From the NCBI GenBank assembly GCA_027886175.1, contig JAJNNQ010000003.1, positions 5,495,501 through 5,559,500 of the forward strand: DNA of 64,000 nucleotides. Reading direction: 5' to 3'. How positions within the stretch are numbered: position 1 is the stretch's first letter; each line of letters begins with the position of its first letter. Below the pieces are notes generated by a model. That model was not told the DNA's origin and did no database searches. It saw only the letters and a list, made by a program, of their open reading frames with translations. Positions 12,881-26,200 of the stretch are shown piece after piece. The stretch is from Phylloscopus collybita. Lineage: Eukaryota > Chordata > Aves > Passeriformes > Phylloscopidae. Made by a program: the position numbers and the translations under genes.

Positions 12881-15800
12881 GAGGAATGGGAATGGGTGAA
12901 GATGTTACAAAAATTCAATAGGCTCAGTTTACCCTCATCTAGGCTGTGAGGTGTGAACAATGTGTCAAAATTTGAGGGTAAATAGGTCTTATTTCCATCC
13001 TTGTGCATATAGCCTTACAGTTTTGCCAACTGTATGAAGAGCCACCACATGTTTATCTTAAATTCAGGCTACTCTGAGGGGTGTTTAAGGGAGCTGCTGT
13101 TGATATCTTGGTGGATCTGATGTGCAGTTTAGGGATGGGAGTAATTTTGCAGTTGGTCAAACATTTACCAGAGGGTACAGGCATTGTGTAAATTAGCATT
13201 CTATGCCTTCATAAAAAGACTTGCAAGCATACAAATGGGCTGATTGTGACAGTTCTCATTCTTCCTAGTTCATCTTTTTCTGCATCACAGTAGAGAAATG
13301 AGCTTCACTAGGTTAAAAGTTCTTCTTTGAAGACTCCTAGGGAGAAATTAATAGAGGACATGAACCTTGTTCTTTGAGGTGCCTTCATTTGGCCAGACTA
13401 GAAAACTTGTAAGTATTTGATTGTAGGATGCATAAAGTTTAATGTGGAATTCGTTACTTCCCTCATCTCTGGGATGGAACAGAAAATCTGTTTGCAGAAG
13501 TAGTTAATTGAATATGAAGTCTACAGCTTTTTTAAAAGAGATTTCTTATTAATATTACCACTAATAAAAAAAAGCATACATATCGTTTAAAAAAAAAATC
13601 AGTCTGCATTCAGCATGAGGTGTGCAAAACCAGTGATTTGTTCATTAAAGATAAATGATATTTAACACTGAAACAGCTGCACATCCCCTCAAAGAACTAA
13701 AATGTTTCCACATGTTATAGACATTATCCAAGGTGATGGACATAAGTGTTACCTGCAGGGAGGATGTCAGGCAATGGAATCAGCGAGTAATTAAAGGTGG
13801 CATTTTATAGGTGGTGATATACAGAATTAGGTATCTGTTACAATTTCAGCTGTGAAATATTTGAGTCAAATGTAGTGTGGAAGGCAGAACTTCAGTGAGC
13901 ACCCAATGCCCCATTTCTCGTGAAACCCCACAAACAAAAAGCTTTAAAGAACATCACGTGAGCTCTGTTCTATTGTGATTAGAGATAAACCCAAAGAAAG
14001 CTGATTGGTTTTGCCAATCTCTAAGAGAAACAAAAAAAAAATAGCATTTTATTTGTGTTCCCATATATCAGATTATTACAATATATTTTTCCATATATAT
14101 TTTATCTATACAAGGAATTCCCATGAGCTGCAAGTGTTTTCTTTGTGTCCATGCCAAATTGTGTGGCTGTGCTCAACAAACTGAGGTCATTCATGCTGCA
14201 GTTGTTACAATCTATTAAAACTCAGAGTGAAATACTTAGAGCACTCATTTTGCAATTGCCAGAAATGCCGTGGGCTGATTAGTACTGGTGATTGTCAGCA
14301 CTTAAAAAAAAATAAAGAACAGGTGTACCAATAATGCGGAGTTAATTGAGCTAAGTGTACATTTTAATGCCAAAATATTGGAGGGAAAAACAGTTGTCAG
14401 AGAATTCTTGACCATTCCTTGTAGCTTCACAAAACAGACCAGCTAATAAGCAAGTGGAAGCAATAAAATCGTTATCTTGCTTTTTTCACCAAATCCTGAG
14501 TAGTCTCTTCAGTGGGCCAACCATGCCTGACGGAGATTTTTGAAATGGCAGGACAGATTGCACTTCTGAAGTTAATGAAGAACTCTGAGATTTGACAAAT
14601 TTATTTCCTCTGACTAAGAGCAAGTGTTTATGGTGCTTGCCTTGGTTTCGAGCCATTACAGGTGCAGCAGAGATGCAGGAATAAATTCACTTTAAAATGA
14701 TGATTTTTCCAGGGAACAATACAATCGTCTTGTCAATCAGAAATACATTTTCTTTCAAATACAGTAAATAAATAAGCAATAGTATTATTAAGTTGACAAA
14801 AAAAGAAATACAAAAAAAAAAAAGGAGAAAGGAGCATAAACTTCTGAGGAAGTGAGAGAAAGCAGAAGGTTAAGACCTGGGCTACGGTCTAGAAGAGGTT
14901 TGTAATTGTGTTGTTGTCTGGGTGTTGGCTGGCTGATTGAACAGCCTTGGAGGTGTTCACAAGCTGTCAGGCCAGGGAATTGGAGTTAATGGACAGCTAA
15001 TATCATGATTGAATGGCAAAAGTGGAGGCTGATCTCTTTGAGGGTGGAAAATCAATAGTCTATTAGATTTGTCAGGCTGACAGGGAGAGAAAAGAGCGAA
15101 AGTCTGCTCTATTTGCTTGCATTATGGGGGCTGCTCTAATTATGCACCCACCTTGAGACAGAGGGGGACCTGTGGAATTGAAATAGTAATGAGATTCAGG
15201 CTTGAAGTAAATGTAGTAACTGCAGTGTAAGGCATGCTGACAGACAATTAAATCTCTTTATCAATGCTAAAATCTCATATGGCAGCTATAAAATAAGGCT
15301 GAGCCTGGTATGATCATAAATCTTGCATCAGCTCATGGTTGTGCACCTTATTGATCACGCTGGTTTGGTGTTGGTTTCACAAAAATTGTAGATGCACTGG
15401 ACAGTGATTGAACTTTTTAAATGGAAGTTTCTGCTCCTATGAGTGTGTATCTTGCTTAGGATGACTCTGCATCAGCCCTGCACTCTTCCACTATTCCCAG
15501 CTGATATCCGCTGTGACACTGCTGGCTTGCTGATAGCACGGCGTATCTGGGGACATGCCAGCCAGATCAGTGGCACAAGGCAGCTCTCTGTCCCCTTCCC
15601 TTTTCCCTTCTTGCCATCAGGAGGGAGCTAATCTGACTATTTCAATCAGCATGTGCATATCTCCTCCAAACCTGAGAGTAAATGTAATGCTTCTGACACT
15701 GGGAATGTTAGAATGTGCCTATATTCACTGGAGTTCAGTGCTGCATGAAATTGCTGATTTTGATTAAACCTGAAGTTTTCCAGGGCTTCAGATGGCTCAC

Positions 15801-18800
15801 ACATGTGCAAATGTATAGTGTCATTATTTTTGTTATCTCTTTCCTCATCAGAGGTTGAGTAGATGAAAGGTTTTAGCCTCAGTAGTTCTTGTGGGAGAAC
15901 ATTTTATTTTGCGGTAAGCAATGGCAGCTTTTCTTGTCCCCTTGTTTGCTGTTCTTCTCCCAGCTTTTCAACTTGCCACCACTGAAGGGTCACATGAGTG
16001 CTCAGAGTCTGATGGGCACTGCTTGGCATCATTTTTTGGCAGGCAGGTTTATAGACAAATAAACTCCTTTACCTTTGCCCCTCCTCCTTGTTCTATTGCT
16101 TTAACAAATTAAAGTCAAACTGTTGCATGCTCTGCTTTGTACAGTCAGACGTCAGTGGGTATTATACATAGTAAACTGCAATTGGAAATTGAAAGTATAT
16201 GATTTGGGTTCTTAATACTTTTGGCCTGCCATTTTGATTGAGTGTTTTCATCTGCTGAGGGCTCCAAATGTCCAATCAAGGTTTCTATGGGCACATATCT
16301 GGGACCAGGGATTTACCTCAGATTTTTGCAATCACTTGTGAGAAAATTCACTGACACTGCAAGACTTCTTCCATCAAGGTTTTACTCTGACTGCTTTGTC
16401 AGAACTCTTCTAAGTGGTAACATCTACTAAATTCCCAAGCAGATTCACAGGCAGGACCATGCTGATTATTGCACTCTGTTGTGTTTCTGTAAGTAGGTAT
16501 TTCAAATAGAACTAGGAAAACTTTCTATAAATAAGGCCATTACAGCCTTTTTGTTTGCTATTGTATTTGTCAGCCTTTCAAAATGAAAGGTAATTTCCTC
16601 TACCCCGTTCTATGTTTCTGTTATTGTCAATAGTGTAATATTTATTAATTTAGATAATTCTGTGTATCTAAAAAGGTACAGGAAGCTTTTTGTAAGGGAT
16701 AGGGCTATATATATGAGCCAGCTGTTTCTTTCACACGTGTATGTGTTCTTTGTAGCTGAATACTCATTTGATTGGCTTCCCTTCATTATGGATTCAGCTT
16801 AATTTGAATTTATTAAATTAATTTTTGCTATTTACCTTATTTTACTTTACATCCATTTAAAGATCAACTGGTTACTCTTCATCCCAAAATGCATTTTGCT
16901 TTGACAATTTTTTTTTAATTTACTTCTACTACTGCATTGGTTATGTTAGGTTTAATATTAAAAAAATTAAGCCATTGCTCCCTTCAGTCTGGACTCAACA
17001 CAGGTTCAAAGAGGGGTTAGCTGAACGATATTCACATTTTCTTCACAAGAAAATGCCTTGTCATTTGATCTCCTTTTCGTAAGGATTTTATTATAGATTG
17101 TGGTGATTGTGCTTTAAAATGTATTACATAGGTGCATATCGTATAAGAAGAAAACCATCTGATTTTGAAAGGTATATTGAGGATGTTTCTTGCAATGTTC
17201 CATTAGCTTATTTCTGTTAGGTGGTTAAATAAATGACAGGTGATAGAGTGGTTCAAAATGAATACCTTGTACAACCTTCCTTCACATCTGCTGTGAATAA
17301 GAACAGACTAGAATAAAAACAGGTGTCAGTACAATGACCTTGATTTAATACTTGGAGAATATTTGTAGAGCATTAAAAGTTCACAAGTTGTCATGATGAG
17401 GAACCAATCAACGAAAGAGTTTGACATTTTCTGGTGTGTTGTGAGTGTCTCACTGAGGAGGCTGGATCCAATGCTCTGAGACACTTTTTGGCACTGGTCA
17501 GCACTTCATTAAGCCAAGGTTTAAAGGAGCACAGATTTAAGTTCAGGTCTTACTGCAGAGAGCTGTAATATATTTTGGATACTGCTGACTCATCTCCTCT
17601 CTGAACAGAACCTGATCAATGCGTTGTTGCCACGTCATTTGAAATATAAAACAAGAATTTGGTGCAGTGTAGGATTAGATTTTATTGTTTAAAAATCAGG
17701 GTTCATCAGCAGTCTGAGACTGATGCCTTCTCTAAAGAGAAAAATTTTGAGCCTGCAGTGGCATCAACATATCTTGATAAGAGACTCTGTGGTCTCCATG
17801 CAAAAAATTAGCAACTCTTAACCATAATTGTGCACAGCACAGCAGCAAGGATGACTCCCCGTAGAAAACTGTAACAGTAGCCTGCCACTGTTACATATTC
17901 TTCAGTCTGAGATGGGCAGAAATTGAAAATAAATAAAGGACTTTACCAAAGTCCAACAGTTCCCTGAAATCATCACATTGAAGCTACTGGAGTGTATTTA
18001 TATGAAATAAATAAACACACACACTGTGAGACCCAAAGAGATGAGCTTTCCCTGGAGGCAGCAAAACCCAGGATATCTTTTTAATGGGTAGAGTTTGTGT
18101 GGAAGCCAGGGACCCTCATGGACACCCAGCACTGAGAGCCTGGCAGCAGCTGCCCCTTATTTATACTGCAGCCTTGGTCTTTTTGCTTATCTCAGTTTGG
18201 CACTTTAGAACTTTGGAGGAGAGAGAAGCTCCCTGATGCATTGGTATTGATGTTGGCAAAACGCGCTCTTGTCGAAGTTGGCAGAACACATCCATTTCAA
18301 ATGGAATGCTGATTTTTTGGCAGTCTGGCTGAAATCTGATCCGTTGCAATACATGTATGATCGTGGGCTAGTGCAAATCTGGCCTTGTAAATCATTCTTT
18401 TGATGTGCTGGTGTGTCAGTGATATTCCCTAACATTCCAATTTTCAGCCTTTGTAGCTCCGAATTAAATACTGCTGGGGCGGAGGAACTGTGTTAGTGCT
18501 TAAGAGGAATTCAGGAAATCAGATCTTCTATTGCACTGATAAAGCAGCTAATACTATTTATTTATGATGCACTTTTAAAATCAGGAAGAATTAAAATAAT
18601 ACAGCAGAACTCCTACCTTCTACTTTTCAAAGTTTTAAAACTGTTTTGGCTTTTATTAACCAGAAATCCCTTGGCAATCTGCAGTAAGGTAGTTTTGATT
18701 TTGTCTTTGCTTGCGACTAACTTCATAAAAGTGATAAATGTGTACAAAGTAAAGAAGGCACATGGTTTTAAAATTCCGTGACATTTTTGTTTAAATTGTA

Positions 18801-21330
18801 AACACAGTACAGCTCTACGTGATCATTCTATAATTTTAAAAAAGAGGGCAAATATAAATTAAAAGGTTTTTCCGTTTCAAATGCTGGTCTCTTTAGAATT
18901 GTTTTTCACTTCAGCCCTTGCTAAGCCATCACTAAGGCTGAGCAGCACCACTGGAAGGGATCACACAGTCCAAAGCAGAGGCTGCTCAAGCAGGCCAGAG
19001 CAAAAGTCTTTCCTCTTGCTTCACTGCTTTTCAGACAATGTCCACAGCTTTCAGTTTCTATATCTGTTCTTTCTGATCCCCAGGAATGTGTTTTGTTGTG
19101 TGCTTGTATTTCTTTTTTTCCCAAACTCCTGGATCATTAGTATCCATTGACATTTTTGAAGTCTCAGATTTAGACCTCAGGAGTACTGATGAGTGCAAGT
19201 CAGCTGTGGTTGTAAATAATGCCAAAAATTTCCATTGCCAGTACTTGGAAGAACTGAAGTAATAAAAAAGATCAGGCTGTGAGTGACAACTTAAAACCTT
19301 ACTCACCAGACTGAAAAGGTTATAAAGTTACAATTTAATGTATATACACTCCAAAATTTTAAAGAAGAGTATAGATAATTCCAGTTGCTCTATAAATACT
19401 TGACTGAGCTGTTCAGGACTATTTTTCTGATGCTACATTCATTGCAACTATAAATTTAAACTAGACTATGTCAAAGGAACAATTACACTTTGTCACAAAA
19501 GGGAAAATTTAAGCCCATGTCCTTTTCTTTATAAATCATTAGACATATAAAATATGTTATTTTCCCCTTAAATTTTAAATTCATTTTATATTGAATTCAT
19601 TGCCATCTGGATACATGGTTTTATGCACTTCTCAGGAATTTACTCAGCTAAATTTTTGGTTCAGTTCAAACAAGAAAATCTTTATAAAATAAGTTCCCAC
19701 TGTCTGCAGACAGAGACATCCTGATCATGCTGACCAATCTGTGTTTAGGATCATAAATCACATTCCATTAGGTGTATTAGAAAACAAATTGTTCTTTTCT
19801 GAATGTACTTTATGGAATATTAGACATGTTGCAGCATAATGGAGCTAAATCTTCAGTGGATATTCTCTGTGTAAAATGGATCCAATTTGTGTTTAAGGAA
19901 GAAAGAAGTTTAATGTTCCCTTTACTCAGGACGTTCTGCATTGCAATTTATTAACATTGCAATCATAGGGTCTGGAATTTTTCCAGCTGCATTCAGCTGA
20001 GATTATCTGACCCTGGATTTGGCTTCAGACAGGCCAGTCCATCCTCCCCAGTCTTTTGAGTGTTTCTGTGCTGTCTGTTTCTTTTAAACATAGAATATAG
20101 ATTTGTATAGGTTGTGAAAACAATACCTGAAAGCATTTTGCCACGTATGCTAAGGAAATGGAAATACTTTATTTCATTGCTTTCCCAAAGGCCAAGCTTC
20201 TTTTGATATTGCACATGCTCGTGTTATCTTTAGAGTGTAGCCTTAATAAATGCTTTATCTTTGGCAGTAATGTGCAGAGCATAAGTGGTATTGGCCTTGG
20301 AGGGATTTTTGACTTAATTTGCTGGATGCAAAGCCTCTGTTTCCAATAATTTATTACGTTTCAAAAACATCTCGGGGAATACAAAATGTGCACCTGAGGC
20401 TAGCTTTTATTTATTTCCAATCATCTTTGAACCTGTGCTATTTTCTGGCATGAAAAAGTATATATCAGTCCACCTGTTTTTCTGAATATTTGAAGCACAA
20501 ATAAAATCAATATGATCATATACTGATTCCTACAACATCTTTTGTATGCTTGGAAGTGCGTGGCAGAATTAGAAATTGTGTTAAACTCCAAAAATAATTT
20601 GATGGCAGATTACGCTAAGTATTTAATCACTCCAAAAAACCCCAGTCCTAACAAATACCTTGGCTGAATCTCTCATACCAAAATTGATTCTCTTGCACTG
20701 GATTTTAGACTTTGTAAAGTATATATTAAAGAGCTTAACTAGTAAATTAGAAGACAAGATAACTGCAGTGTAGATAAATGAACATTGCATAGAGAATTTT
20801 AACCAGGTTTTTGCCTAATTATTTATTCTCTACTGTGTAGTAAAAATGAGCAAAAACTGGCTCCATGGAAATATAGGATTTTGAATGATTGTTTTTATAT
20901 AACTGGGAGCAGAGGGTGCATATCTGCATTAATTTGCATCTCATGTATAAGTTTCAAGGTATTTTTGGCAGGGTTCATCATTTATTAGGCATTTCTTCAG
21001 GGCTTGGCCTATGAGGAGCATTATCTTGATTGGGAACCCAGCCCTCTCAGTTGGGACTTTGAAGAGAAAAGAAAGGAGCACAATTCTTCTATAAATATGA
21101 GGACTTCAAATAATTTCTCCCTTGCTCACATTGCTGCAGTGGAAGCTTTCTCACTCACTCACCAGAGTTACTGTCCAGCTTTGGTCATTTTTCTAGCCAG
21201 CTGGACAAATGGGGTAAAAACCCAGGTGAAAAAGCAATGCTGTAAATCTCCTTTATCACTTGCTATGAAAGCTAAAGCTCCAGCCCGTGGAATGTATGGG
21301 CTCTCCTTCATCCTGAAGTCACCCTCCTGA
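12881..21330. other. Gene-free unique sequence, candidate regulatory domain
   Basis: No gene or transposon recognised over about 8.4 kb. Low-complexity interruptions are few and short. Several blocks (about 13900-14550, 14880-15375, 15440-15720, 16980-17150 and 18180-18450) are even in composition and rich in homeodomain-like motifs, which is the usual look of conserved non-coding DNA in gene deserts. Without alignments this is an impression, not evidence of conservation. Confidence 0.4.
14880..15375. promoter_or_regulatory. Best candidate conserved enhancer block
   Basis: About 500 bp of unique, homopolymer-poor sequence with a dense set of developmental transcription-factor-like sites: TAATTATGCA (15137-15146), ATTTGCTTGCATTATG (15111-15126, octamer/POU-like), and two TALE-type TGACAG sites (15078-15083 and 15238-15243), the second followed by ACAATTAAAT. 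It has no reading frame or splice structure and no repeat match. This combination is typical of homeodomain/POU/TALE-bound enhancers in vertebrate gene deserts. The regulatory call is inference; conservation with chicken or mammals would be decisive. Confidence 0.3.
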
Positions 21331-21590
21331 GATCGATGGTGCTCGTGAGGGGCATCGATTCCAGCGGGAGCCTCGCTCCTCACAGACCCTCCAGAGAGAT
21401 TGATGGGTGCACAGCGTGTGCTCCCCTGGGAAACCTGGGCCACCAAAGCACGTGAGGATCCTTGGATCAAGGCCCTGTGGTAGTTCCTCCAGTTTATCTC
21501 TCCAGTTTGTGCAATCCACTCATCTGCAGAGAGGGTGAGGCGAGACAAAGGCAGGGATGTCCCAGCGGCGCCCGAGGGGGCTGTGGGTGA
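21331..21590. promoter_or_regulatory. CpG-dense patch
   Basis: About eleven CpGs lie in 260 bp (for example GATCGATG, GCATCGATTCC, AGCGGGAGCCTCGC and CCCAGCGGCGCCCGAG), whereas neighbouring kilobases have very few. Frames of 60-126 codons run through it on both strands with no family match. It could be a distal CpG island, a promoter of an unannotated non-coding RNA, or a recently inserted element whose CpGs have not decayed. The sequence alone does not decide between these. Confidence 0.3.
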
Positions 21591-22580
21591 AGACCATGAG
21601 CAAGGAGAGAACCCACAGTACAGGAAACACAGAGAGGCTGAGCCACACTGGGAATAGACACCTCCAGAGCTCTGGAAATCAGAAGAGAAATGTTGTCAGG
21701 AGCTCAGGGGGCAAGCTGTGTTTGCCACAGTCCAAAAACCTACACCAGGATTGGAGAGAGGAACAGCCTGGAAGGACAAAAAAGGAGGGGGGAATTCTTT
21801 CCTAAAGCCACTTCCCATGTGTTCTCTGTCTAATCCCTTTGAATTTTCTCTGTCCTAAGGAGTCAATTATTCTGGTTCTTATTTTAATGATATTTTGCCT
21901 TTTTAATTTTAAGAGACTGCCTGTCTTCGCTGTGAACCCACTGTAAGGCAAAGATCTAGGCAGATTTACCTCAAAGCCTTAGCCAAGTTAAAGTCCTATT
22001 ACAAGCCATTGAGGTGATTTAATTTTATTACCTGAGGACACTTTTTCTGAGGAAAGTTAGTACATGCTGCAGTGCTCTGCTGAGTCTGGGTATCCTTCTT
22101 CTTCAGCCCTATCTGAGCCCTTGGTAGGCAAACACCATGGGTACAGCTCTAATGCACACTGATATTTTAAACTGCAGTGTAAGGATATAAGATTTTAAAA
22201 TATTGATTTGGATTCATCTGCTTAGGTGACCCCTGGCATGAATATCATATTTAGCTGTGAACTTTGCCTTTTGCTTCTTTTTTTTATATAAAGAACTCAA
22301 ATTATTCTGATTTTTAAAATTTTTTCTTTTTTTAGCATGAGCCTCATCTGGCACTAGTTGGTACAAAAAAAGCTCAACATCAGGGAAACAAAGTGTATTT
22401 TTTTTTCCTTCTAACTACTATCAGAACGAACGCCAGGACCAAAGGCTCTTATTGAAAATAATTCCTTAAATAATCACTTACCTTGAAGGCGTTTGATCTG
22501 TATGATCTGAATGCAACTGCTGATAACTTCAGAGAAATAGAAAACTGTGCTAAAAAATCACTTTCTCTTGGGGACTGAAG
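21591..22580. other. Gene-free sequence
   Basis: No gene recognised. The first 200 bp (to about 21790) are purine-rich and open in one plus-strand frame, without a protein match. The remainder is AT-rich unique sequence. Confidence 0.45.
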
Positions 22581-22720
22581 TCCTGTCCGTCACATGGCGG
22601 ATTAGAGGCTTGGCAGCTCGCCAGCCCATCAGACAGCACGTAAATTCTTTGATGCCAATTGCATTAGCCTTCCTCCACTAATGTGTTGTAGAGCTTGGAA
22701 AATAAAAGGATGGAGGTCAA
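22581..22720. promoter_or_regulatory. Motif-rich block, candidate regulatory element
   Basis: Unique sequence with a compound CAATTGCATTAG (22656-22667: E-box-like, octamer-like and homeodomain-like cores overlapping), preceded by GACAGCACGTAAATTC. It lies just upstream of the CpG-dense patch at 22985-23216, so the two could be one regulatory unit. This is inference only. Confidence 0.2.
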
Positions 22721-22984
22721 CATGCCAGCATGTACCCCTGGTACAGCAAGGGCTGCTTTTTATGTGCAGGAGAATGAGAACGCTTCAGAGTCCGAGCTGC
22801 GGGCTGGATGACCTTCTCCTGTGCCCAAGGTCCTGAGATTTTTGTCCTCAAGTCCTGAGTGCAACGAGTGCCTGTCCCAGGATGCAATTTGCTCTGAAAT
22901 TCCCAAATGGACACAGTTTGCCTTCAACCATTATGGCCTGTGATTTATGTGCAAGATGCTGTGGGCTATGAACTTGGTGCTGAA

Positions 22985-23216
22985 CTCCGCTCTCGCGGTT
23001 TTGTTCACTGGGAGGGCCGGAGTGGGCAGGAATCGGCGCAGCTCAGGAGCGAAAAAGCCAGGCTTTATGAGTGATTTGAGCACCAGACAAAAGCTCTGCT
23101 CTATGTGCATCTTCTTCCCCAGGGCTCTTGCTCTGGAGATGTGTTACAGAGATGGATGGCAGGCCCGTGCGCCTGCTGCCTTGCGCTAAGCGCGGCACAG
23201 CAGAGACGCTGCTTGG
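22985..23216. promoter_or_regulatory. CpG-dense patch, possible orphan CpG island or non-coding RNA promoter
   Basis: This is the strongest CpG cluster in the window: about thirteen CpGs in 230 bp, including CTCCGCTCTCGCGG, GAATCGGCGCAG, CCCGTGCGCC and TGCGCTAAGCGCGG. A minus-strand frame of 187 codons (23606 down to 23043) crosses it, and plus-strand frames overlap the same DNA, so the frames probably reflect composition. No TATA box, convincing splice structure or protein family was found. In birds, such isolated CpG-rich segments in AT-rich deserts often mark promoters or enhancers, but this one is unverified. Confidence 0.35.
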
Positions 23217-26200
23217 GTGATGGATGGCCAGGGCTGATGGTGTGTTTGCAGGGTAATTAATTGCTACATCCTCCTCAGAAGCAGGGAGGAAGGACCCAAC
23301 CACTCCCAAAAGCATCTGAAGGATGATGCCTGCTGGGAGGTGCAGCTTATGTGTTGGAGCAAAAATCTGAGTTAAACCTGAGAAATGACTGACCTGAGTG
23401 TATCTAATCATCACAAAATAACCAACTTTGGTGTGGAAATCCAGCCACAAAAACACTCGGAGCTCTCCAGTTTCTCCTCCAGGATATACCCAAGAGATTT
23501 GTACACCTCTCTTGTTCCTCACCCTGGACATCATCTTGTGTTTTTCCCAGTGTGTGAGCTTTGGGAGGCTCAGGAGGCTCCTGCCCCACTGCTGACACGG
23601 TGCCACAGCCCTTCAGTTCACACTTAGCTACTGAGAAGGAGTAAACTGTGACTCCCTGGGTAGCAGCTGGCACAGGGTTTGGCATCAGTCAGCTTGTGAA
23701 ACTGGGAGATTGACACTGAAACCTGCCTTGTGCGTGGGAAAGAGCTAGAGGAGGATAAAACTGGAAAGAAAGGAAGCTCTTTCATATGGAATGACAACAA
23801 AAAACAAAAGGTTATATTGGTCTTAAGCCGGTTTTGGTCCAAAGATGGAAGGGTTTTATTTTAACCTCTGATTTTTCAGTGTTATACTGTAATAACCTCA
23901 TCAGGGAGACAGGCTGTAAAGTGGGGAACAATTTGTAACATTTCTCCATGACTGTTATGTGATCAATTTGCCCTTCAAGCTTGAAGTGAGTTTGTTTTTA
24001 AGTCATTAAAGGGGGATAGACCTCCCAAAGCAAGGGAACTCTGCTGTACTTCCCTTCCCTCACTCACACTGATGATAATTGATGCTCATAAACCAGAGGC
24101 AAGGGCAACACTGCAACAGCTACCCTTGACAATCTTGTAACCTTATAAGAAAACTCTCATTGCTTGTCAAAACCAGGGCTTGATTACACAGTGTTATCTG
24201 ACATGTAGGGAAGAAAAGTTGTATTACTTTGCTGGGCTAAAAATGGGAACGGCAAGATTATGTATAAACAACAAAAGAAGAACATACTTTGATAATAAAT
24301 GAACGAGACAGATGATGGATGATGTGGAGATTAAAGTGCAAGGAATGTTGGAGTAATTTTTAATTGCTTAACTTTATCCCTTTTGGATGTGAGAACATAT
24401 CTTCCATAACTTCAGCGGTGTGAAATGTAGACTGTGTATAAAAGAGAGATCTGGCACGAGGTTAAATCCATAGGTATATACAAATCAGGATCTCAGTTTT
24501 GCTCCAGGATGTACTAATGATATCAAGAGCAAGAAATATTTCCTATCCTCTAGGTCTCAGAGGTGTTTTGGTCAGTGCCAAGATGAGTCATGCACCTTTG
24601 GATGACTGATTTTGCTCTGCACATCCTGCCCAGGTCTTCTGTAACCATCCAAATATTCTGCTCATTTACAGGGACTCTGACTTTTCAAGGTTCATACTGA
24701 AAAAGTAATAATATAACCTTGGATGTGCTATAGGATAATTGCAGAATCTTGGTCATATAAATCACAAGTAAATTTACAGGATTCATACAGAGCATTCTGG
24801 TACATAACACCCTTTCCCCTCCTGGTTTCTCTTCTCCTGAAGTTTTCAAAGCAGTGTAGTAATGGTTTCTCATTTTTTTGCTTTTAAGCAACTACAGTTT
24901 GAAAATTTGCAGAAAATTGGTTAAATTTGAAAATTTAACCAGATGAGTTTTTTTAGTTTCATTATTATTTGAGGTACTGATTTGGGAGAGTACTCACAGA
25001 TTCCTGTAAGATTGGTGTTTCTATGTAAAGCATAGACAGAGAAATTATAATTCACTTTTTTTGATGCTTCTGAAGGAAAAAAAAAAGTTTTTTGGAGTTG
25101 CTTTAATAGTTTTTATGCTTTGTATGTGACAGAACCAACAGCAGATTTTTCTCGGGCCAAATTAAGTGGGAAACTGGGCTGACTTCTAACCAAAATATTG
25201 ATCCAGATGGGGAAAAATGTGCTGCTTAGATTGTCTTAAAAATTCTATCTGGGAAAAAAAAATCACCCACACATTTTGCCACATGTATTTGAAATACTAA
25301 ACTATGGAGAGGTGGCTTTGCTTCAGCAATGTCTGTTTCTGAATCCAGGTATGAATCCCTCTTATTTTACCTTTCAAACAAGTCCAGTAAATAAGATGAA
25401 AAATTTAGTTTTGCATCTTCTAGTTATGTACGTGTTGCACTGGGGAGGATGGAAGGAGAAGCCATGCTAGTCTGTTAAACTAGTTTTAGTAATTTTGACT
25501 CATATTACAGTAGTTATCATCTTCTAAAATTTAAATATAATTTTTTCAATCTATTTTTTTTCTGCAGTTTTCTCTCCTCTTCCTTATTTCATGCCTTTTC
25601 ACTCAGAAGGTGGTCACATAATTAATTGATTTCTAGAGTGGCTTGAAGGAAGGGGTGTAAACATGCATGAAGATGGCAGCAACAAATGTAGGAAAATTAT
25701 GATTTTCTATTTTTTTTGCCAAAAACTAGGTTTTTCTGATCCACATTAGATTTTTCTCTCAGGTCCCAAATTTGTCGCTACTCCTCCTTGCCAGGCTACA
25801 TCTCACAAGCCCCTTTGTTTTAACTAATTCTAGTTCAGTTCTTACTGAAGGGGTAAAAACTCTTAGACAAGAAGCAGAAGGAAGTAGCCAGAAGCAAGAT
25901 CTCTCTATTATTTGGAGGTAAACAGATTTATCCCTCTTAACGTAGCGATTAGTAAATCCCTCACCATTTAACCACCCTCTGGCCAAGGTAATCAAATTAC
26001 AGCTTATCCCAAACCAGAAATATGGCAATAAAAATGATCCCCATAGTGACACTGAAGTCATTAGGTATTTTTTTTTTTTCTATAAGAAAGGAAAATGTAG
26101 CTGGGCTAAAAATCCTATAAATATACAATAGCACTTGGATTATTAGGAAAGATACAGGCTCAGTTCAAGTAAAATAACATTCCCTTGTACACACTTAAAG

